NCBI GenBank assembly: GCA_963744275.1
Contig: CAVUSX010000012.1
Location: 62,001 to 126,000 of the forward strand
Length of the DNA stretch: 64,000 bases
Direction: 5' to 3'
Source: VAZQ01 sp963744275
GTDB taxonomy: Bacteria > Pseudomonadota > Alphaproteobacteria > Rhizobiales > Xanthobacteraceae
Shown here: positions 59,483 through 64,000 of the stretch, one piece after another
Layout of the letters: the number at the start of each line of letters is the position of its first letter
Numbering within the stretch: the stretch's first letter is position 1
Made by a program: the position numbers and the translations under genes
Notes under the pieces: model-generated
Seen by the model: only the letters and a program-made list of their open reading frames with translations
Told to the model about the DNA's origin: nothing
Database searches by the model: none

Positions 59483-61267
59483 CTACCATTCCAGGTCGAG
59501 CAAGGATTTCATATCGGGCGTCAAAACGGACCAGAGGCGCTCGCGCGCTTCGTGATCCACCTCATCCTGCCACGCATGATCGTTTCCTGTCACGAAGTGG
59601 ACCCGCACTTGCGCGACGGCCCGGCATTCGGCATAGGCGGCCATGGCCGGATAGCCGGCGCCCAGGATCGCGCTGATCTTGCGCAGGACGGCGGCCGGCT
59701 CCTGGCAAACCTCGCGATAGGTGATCCAGTGAACGCGGAGCAACAGGTCCGGATTGCTTGCGCAGTCGATCCATCCTTGCAGCCAAGGTATGAAACTCGC
59801 AATGCATTCGCGCTCGATGCGGAGCCCCAACGGGTCGCCGACATCGACACCTCTCTGGGCGAGGAAATGTGCTTGTGAGCGGGCCGCGGCGCGTGGGTCG
59901 CGGACGAGCACGAACATATCGCGCGTGCCGCGTGCCCGCAGGACGACGCCATTGAAGTCGCATGCTCCGAAATGGTCCTGGGTGATTGCTCCGCCTTCCA
60001 GAAACACGTCGAGCCAGCTCGGCACCAGAAAGCAGTCGGGGAACCGGCCGGCGCTGAGATGCATGACCGGGATGTCGAGCACGCCGCCCAGCGTATGGGT
60101 GAGTGTCGCGCTGGCCGAGCGAGGCATGCAAGCGATCAGAATCGGAGGCAAGCCGCGGTCGATCCCTGCCAGCTGATGGGTGCGCATGACGTGCGAGACG
60201 TTCACGTGATCGGAAAAAAGCTGATCGTCCTCGCCGGTCGGCATGGTGCGCGACAATTGCAGGTGCCGCGCCATCTTCTCCGGGGCAGCCGCATAGGCGT
60301 GCAGTAGCCCGAGCTGATAATGCAACGCTTCTGCGAAATAGGGCTCATCGTTGTCCCACGAGCAGTGGGTTCCGATTTTATCGAGCAGGAATTCGTTCGC
60401 CGAACGGCTGCCGTCCATGCGTTGAATTGCGAGGGCATCTGCCGAGATAAATCGTGCCTCCTCCGGCGTTCGCCGCGGCCCGGGACGCTGGAGCGACAGA
60501 TACGCCATGCCCTGCGGCAATCGCGGCCGCGGCCCGGCGTCGGCGCGCACGAGCGCGCCGTCCTTGAAGCGCCGGGGCGGCCAAGCGTCGTCGAAGATAT
60601 TGAGGCCGGGCGGCGGCGGAAAATGGGAATGCCAGATCCGGATGTTCCCGACCGCGTACTCCCCCAATGACCGATAATTGTACAGTGGAGAAAGGACGTA
60701 GGGGGTGAAGCCGAGCTGCTCGAATGCAAGCGTCAAAAAAGGCTGGTCCCATGGATAATCCTGCTTGGCACCGACGGTAGCGCAAAGGTCCCGCCAACGT
60801 TCCAGCACTTCTCGCACCGTGGTCGTCAGATGAAAGAAAATCACCCCGGCATTGTACATTATTTGATCGGCCGGCTCGACGCCGAGCTGCGGCATGAGAC
60901 GCCCGAAGTTGAAAAATTCGTTCAGGTTGTAGTTCGGAGCGGGCGCCATCGCGATGCCGTGCCGCTCCGCCTTGTCGAAGCCGAGCGTGACGTCGCCGAC
61001 GATGCGGGTATCGGCATCGAGATAGAGAAACGTGTCGTATCCCTGCGGAATCAGGTCGATCAGCCGGGATTTTTCGAGATGGTTTCCGAAGACGATCTGC
61101 GTCGAGACGATCGAGGTGAATTCCGCGATGTTCCGCGCGTATGCGGCCCCCGCAGGGCCGGTGATGAGAATGCGATCGGCTTGAATCGTTGCGGCGCTGC
61201 GCGCGCTCTCGACTGCTTCCTGGATAAAGCTTTCATCCCGGCACAGCCATACCAACGCTCGTTTCAT
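59483..61267 (-). CDS. fusion of a glycosyltransferase domain and a sulfotransferase domain
   Basis: A 594-residue protein. Residues 1-240 resemble a GT-A glycosyltransferase: DTFLYLDADTRIVGDVTLGF carries the DxD metal motif near residues 84-86, and MYNAGVIFFHLTTTVREVLE follows the usual acceptor-side pattern. Residues 370-594 have a sulfotransferase fold: the PAPS phosphate loop IACMPRSASATLTHTLGGVL near 379-397 and the second binding site VLVRDPRAAARSQAHFLAQR. The product may glycosylate and sulfate the same surface glycan or lipid, inferred from the fusion. No signal peptide is seen. Confidence 0.82.
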   Translation of the reverse strand: MKRALVWLCRDESFIQEAVESARSAATIQADRILITGPAGAAYARNIAEFTSIVSTQIVFGNHLEKSRLIDLIPQGYDTFLYLDADTRIVGDVTLGFDKAERHGIAMAPAPNYNLNEFFNFGRLMPQLGVEPADQIMYNAGVIFFHLTTTVREVLERWRDLCATVGAKQDYPWDQPFLTLAFEQLGFTPYVLSPLYNYRSLGEYAVGNIRIWHSHFPPPPGLNIFDDAWPPRRFKDGALVRADAGPRPRLPQGMAYLSLQRPGPRRTPEEARFISADALAIQRMDGSRSANEFLLDKIGTHCSWDNDEPYFAEALHYQLGLLHAYAAAPEKMARHLQLSRTMPTGEDDQLFSDHVNVSHVMRTHQLAGIDRGLPPILIACMPRSASATLTHTLGGVLDIPVMHLSAGRFPDCFLVPSWLDVFLEGGAITQDHFGACDFNGVVLRARGTRDMFVLVRDPRAAARSQAHFLAQRGVDVGDPLGLRIERECIASFIPWLQGWIDCASNPDLLLRVHWITYREVCQEPAAVLRKISAILGAGYPAMAAYAECRAVAQVRVHFVTGNDHAWQDEVDHEARERLWSVLTPDMKSLLDLEW

Positions 61268-61906
61268 CGATAGTTCGGATGTGTTTGTCGGACGCGATGA
61301 TCAGTCCCGTCAATGGACACGCATGCTTGTGAAGTCAAGAGGGCGGCTCAGCGGGCCTCAGCGGAGGACTGCGACATCGGTGATGCGCGTCGAAGATGGC
61401 GCCGGGAAGCCGGCGGGATGGGCTTCGCGGCGATCGGAGCGGCATGCGCGCCATTGCCGCCTTTTGTGATCTGTGCCTGCGCGCGCCCAGCGATGAGACC
61501 CCGCACATTCAACAGGTCCACATCGTCGCCGCGCATGTCATTTGCGGTTTGGTGGAGAGCGAGCTGTTCGGCCGGCCGGCGGCATCCTCGGAGGGCGCCG
61601 AACAGGAACCCGCAAAGAAGGCCGCGTATCCGGCATGGAACGGCTGGACTGTCTCACGCTCGCGGGAGCCTTCCCGGGTCCCGCGGCCAACCTCAAGCCC
61701 CGCCCTTTGGACCAACCGCGGGCGGGGCCGTCCACCTGCCGCATCTGGGTTCCAACCGGTTCAGCGAGCTGCTAATTTCCACGTCGGGTCGCGGGGGTAT
61801 GCCGGTTTATTCCCCGGGGGCACCGTTGTGGGCGTCCGACTTGAGCCCACAATTTCGGGGCACGTGACATGGCACGACCACAGGACGGCCGACGACGTAA
61901 GGGCTG
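61268..61906. other. 639-bp spacer containing a gene remnant
   Basis: The spacer lies between the divergent glycosyltransferase-sulfotransferase and LuxR genes. Apart from the phosphoheptose isomerase remnant listed separately, no gene is recognised. A hairpin GTGGGCGTCC... / GAGCCCAC lies near 61830, before the LuxR gene. Confidence 0.5.
61444..61580 (+). pseudogene. C-terminal remnant of a phosphoheptose isomerase (SIS domain)
   Basis: The frame reads MRAIAAFCDLCLRAPSDETP then HIQQVHIVAAHVICGLVESE and LFGR. This matches the last 40 residues of GmhA-type sedoheptulose-7-phosphate isomerases (P-S-x-x-T-P-x-I-Q-E-x-H-I...GH-x-x-C-x-x-V-E). The preceding 150 residues of the enzyme are absent. 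It is a truncated remnant and hints at a former heptose or lipopolysaccharide gene set. Confidence 0.6.
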
Positions 61907-63241
61907 ATGGTCATGGACGAGGCTGCGCAGCTCTCGGCGCTGATTGGCGACATCTACGACGCGGCGTTGGAGCCGGTGCTGTGGACCGGCGTCGTCGAAA
62001 AGGCCGGCAGATTCGTCGGCGGTTCGGCGGCGTCGATTTTTTCGCGGGATTCTGTTCGCAGGACGGGAAACGCCTATTACAGTTTCGGCGTTGATCCGCA
62101 GTACGAACAGCTCTATTTCGAGAAATATATCAAATTCGATCCGCTGAACACGGTCTACCTGACGGTCGCCGTGGGCGAGGTAATGAGCAACTCGAAGGCC
62201 GTTGCTCACGCTGAATTCATCGAATCGCGTTTCTACCAGGAGTGGGCGCGGCCGCAGGGCTGGGTCGACAATATCTTCGCGGCGCTCGAGAAATCGCCGA
62301 CCAGTATCGCCGCCTTCGCGGTCTTCTGCCACGAACGCGATGGCATCGCCAGCGACGACGCGCGCGGGCGCCTGCGGCTGCTCGCGCCACACCTGCGCCG
62401 CGCCGTGCTGATCGGCAAGGTGATCGATCTCAAGGTGATCGAGGCGGCGACATTCGCCGATGCGCTCGACGGTCTCAGCGCCGGCATGTTCCTCGTCGAT
62501 TCGAACGCGCGCGTGGTCCATGCCAACACCGCCGGCCATGCCATCCTGGCGGCCGGCGATTTTCTGCGATCAGCAGGCGGCCGATTGGCCGCCGGCGATC
62601 CCGAAATCGATCAGGCCTTTCGCGACGTCTTGATCGCCGCCGGCAACGGCGACGCCGCCGTCGGCATCAAGGGCATCGCATTGCCGCTCACCGCTCGCGG
62701 CGGCGAGCGCCACGTCGCCCATGTGCTGCCGCTCACGTCGGGAGCGCGACGCCGCGCCGGCACCGCGACCTCCGCCGCTGCCGCCTTGTTCGTGCACAAG
62801 GCGGCGCTGGACATTCCCTCTCCGCCGGAGGCCCTCGCCCGCGCCTACAAGCTGACGCCGACCGAGCTGCGCGTCCTGCTCGCCATCGTCGAGATCGGTG
62901 GCGTTCCCGAGGTTGCGGAGGCACTCGGGATCGGGGACTCTACGGTCAAGACCCATCTCGGTCGCCTGTTCGAGAAAACCGGCGTCAAACGCCAGGCCGA
63001 TCTCGTCAAGCTCGTAGCCGGATTTTCGAGTCCGCTTCACAAGTCGGCAATTCGGTGCCGATTGCGACCGGCACCGCGACAGTGCTCAGCGCGAACAACG
63101 CGGTCGTCAACACCATCAACTATCAAAATACCGGCATCATTCTACGCGTCGTGCCGCGGATCAACTCCAACGGCACGATCATGCTCGAGATCGAGCAGGA
63201 GATCAGCGAGGTGTCGCCCTCCAGCGCCGCCGGCTCGCTGA
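61907..63241 (+). CDS. LuxR-type transcription regulator, stop lost at a junction
   Basis: Residues 1-370 are a complete regulator: an N-terminal sensor-like region (LIGDIYDAALEPVLWTGVVE, YFEKYIKFDPLNTVYLTVAV), a PAS-like part (LSAGMFLVDSNARVVHANTA) and a LuxR helix-turn-helix (YKLTPTELRVLLAIVEIGGV then EALGIGDSTVKTHLGRLFEK). After KRQADLVKLVAGFSS, near 63027, the sequence passes directly into gspD in another frame. The frame therefore runs on to 63241 as nonsense. The genuine C-terminus was probably just after that point. The ATG at 61907 has AAGGG upstream. Confidence 0.85.
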   Translation: MVMDEAAQLSALIGDIYDAALEPVLWTGVVEKAGRFVGGSAASIFSRDSVRRTGNAYYSFGVDPQYEQLYFEKYIKFDPLNTVYLTVAVGEVMSNSKAVAHAEFIESRFYQEWARPQGWVDNIFAALEKSPTSIAAFAVFCHERDGIASDDARGRLRLLAPHLRRAVLIGKVIDLKVIEAATFADALDGLSAGMFLVDSNARVVHANTAGHAILAAGDFLRSAGGRLAAGDPEIDQAFRDVLIAAGNGDAAVGIKGIALPLTARGGERHVAHVLPLTSGARRRAGTATSAAAALFVHKAALDIPSPPEALARAYKLTPTELRVLLAIVEIGGVPEVAEALGIGDSTVKTHLGRLFEKTGVKRQADLVKLVAGFSSPLHKSAIRCRLRPAPRQCSARTTRSSTPSTIKIPASFYASCRGSTPTARSCSRSSRRSARCRPPAPPAR

Positions 63242-63579
63242 CGCCGACGATTTCCCAGCGCAAGGTCAAGAGCACGCTCTCGGTCTCCGATGGCCAGACC
63301 GTGCTGCTGGCGGGCCTCATCAGCGAAACGCAGAACGTCACGCGATCTGGAATCCCTTTGCTCGATCAGATCCCCAAGATCGGCGATGTTTTTGCCCAGA
63401 ATCAGAAGGGGATTCAGCGGACCGAGCTCATCATTTTCATCCGGCCGCAGGTCATACGCGACAGTGTCGATGCCTCGGTCGTGGCGGAGGAATTGCGCTC
63501 AAAGATGAGAGGCAGCAAGGTCGGATCCGTCCGTCCGCCCGGCGCCGTGGCGCCGGCTACTCCGCAAGTCGTTCGATGA
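63037..63579 (+). pseudogene. gspD: truncated type II secretion secretin (GspD), C-terminal part only
   Basis: About 180 residues of the secretin C-terminal domain: SQVGNSVPIATGTATVLSAN, YQNTGIILRVVPRINSNGTI, LEIEQEISEVSP, TISQRKVKSTLSVSDGQTVL, LAGLISETQNVTRSGIPLLD, IPKIGDVFAQNQKGIQRTEL and IIFIRPQVIRD. These match the GspD membrane-barrel region. The N0-N3 domains, several hundred residues, are missing; immediately upstream is the LuxR gene. This is a deletion junction or a misassembly. A prepilin peptidase gene follows, as in type II secretion or pilus clusters. Confidence 0.82.
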
Positions 63580-63677
63580 GCCGCGCTCATTTCCCCGCTC
63601 GCGGAGAATTCTTGCTTTGCCTCTCGCGGTGACGCGAGATCGAGCCTGCTCGCCCAACCAACAGGATTGCAACGCGC

Positions 63678-64000
63678 TTGAAGCGGCAAGAGCTTCTCGA
63701 GAATTGCTTCATCGGCCTCGTTGCAGTTGTCGCCGTCGTTGCAAGCGTCTTGGCCGCTCCCGGTCTTCGCGGGTTGCTCGGCGCGGGTCTCGGGCTCCTC
63801 ATGCTCGCGATCTCGATCATAGATGCCCGTCATTTCATCATCCCCAATGCGTTGAATGCCGCCGCCTTTGGGCTGGCCCTTGTGAACGCAGGCATCCAAG
63901 GCTGGGAGACCATATGGGAGGGCGTCCTTGACGCCATGGTGCGTGCCACGGTGCTGGCGGCGACCTTCCTCGTCGTGCGGGCCGTCTTTCAGCGCATACG
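63678..64000 (+). CDS. type IV prepilin peptidase (A24 family), N-terminal part
   Basis: The frame from a TTG at 63678 encodes LKRQELLENCFIGLVAVVAV, hydrophobic helices, and the A24 catalytic motif ISIIDARHFIIPNALNAAAF with its aspartate. The protein continues past the window end (AVFQRIR). Prepilin peptidases cleave and methylate pilin-like leader peptides. TTG is the first available start after an upstream stop, with AGGA nearby. Its place after a secretin gene fits a type II secretion or Tad-type cluster. Confidence 0.78.
   Translation, partial: MKRQELLENCFIGLVAVVAVVASVLAAPGLRGLLGAGLGLLMLAISIIDARHFIIPNALNAAAFGLALVNAGIQGWETIWEGVLDAMVRATVLAATFLVVRAVFQRI

Noticed and set aside
1..64000. CRISPR array or replication origin
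   Set aside because: No evenly spaced direct repeats with unique spacers and no DnaA-box cluster were seen.

Overview
The window looks like chromosomal DNA of a GC-rich alphaproteobacterium of the order Hyphomicrobiales (Rhizobiales), most like the Bradyrhizobium/Rhodoplanes/Pseudolabrys group. This is inferred from the ffh-rpsP-rimM-trmD-rplS-leuC gene order, an alphaproteobacterial LexA box (GTTC-N7-GTTC), a BA14K protein, a DUF2336 protein, many orphan Bug/TctC-type receptors and abundant palindromic intergenic repeats. The species cannot be fixed from the sequence alone.

Layout. 0-5.6 kb: minus-strand translation and secretion block (ffh, rpsP, rimM, a NADAR gene, trmD, rplS, leuC). 6.0-7.8 kb: a two-subunit ThDP decarboxylase, one alpha gene and two beta paralogues. 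8.0-9.9 kb: decayed Crp-type regulator and class III adenylate cyclase. 9.9-12.1 kb: KdpDE-like two-component pair without kdpFABC. 12.6 kb: tRNA-Ser(CGA). 13-20 kb: VOC protein, FAD oxidoreductase, Bug receptor, a LexA-controlled small gene, small secreted proteins, NHL propeller, BA14K protein. 20-24.5 kb: autotransporter divergent from a TetR regulator. 24.7-28.3 kb: class A penicillin-binding protein and a RelE/ParE-type toxin-antitoxin pair. 28.5-31.8 kb: secreted alpha/beta hydrolase and chemoreceptor. 32-37.4 kb: four Bug receptors and a dienelactone hydrolase. 37.5-48.7 kb: molybdenum-cofactor region (TusA-like protein, three MoeA-type proteins, one fused to a binding-protein domain, MobB, MobA, FdhD) next to a FecCD-type ABC importer and a ModA-like binding protein. 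48.7 kb: tRNA-Ser(GGA), followed by about 3 kb of decayed accessory DNA (truncated TrlF-type PHP/ATPase gene, XRE regulator). 51.7-57.4 kb: cyclic-di-GMP block (degenerate EAL protein, DUF2336, HD-GYP, GGDEF). 57.6-61.3 kb: small proteins and a glycosyltransferase-sulfotransferase fusion. 61.4-64 kb: phosphoheptose isomerase remnant, LuxR regulator running directly into a truncated gspD, and the start of a prepilin peptidase.

Two points dominate interpretation. First, many genes carry single-base indels although their motifs are intact on both sides. This pattern fits sequencing or assembly error better than decay, except for the Crp/cyclase locus, the TrlF gene and the gspD and gmhA remnants, which also show stops or truncation. 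Second, at least six families of long imperfect palindromes occupy intergenic gaps.

The most coherent functional unit is the molybdenum region. A FecCD-type importer of the kind that carries molybdate in Haemophilus (MolBCA) lies beside Mo insertion (MoeA), cofactor nucleotide modification (MobA/MobB) and formate dehydrogenase sulfuration (FdhD). No single, fully supported new defence or metabolic system was found. The best leads are the LexA-boxed gene, the Mo-import neighbourhood, the cyclic-di-GMP block, the glycosyltransferase-sulfotransferase fusion and the NADAR gene inside the ribosomal block.
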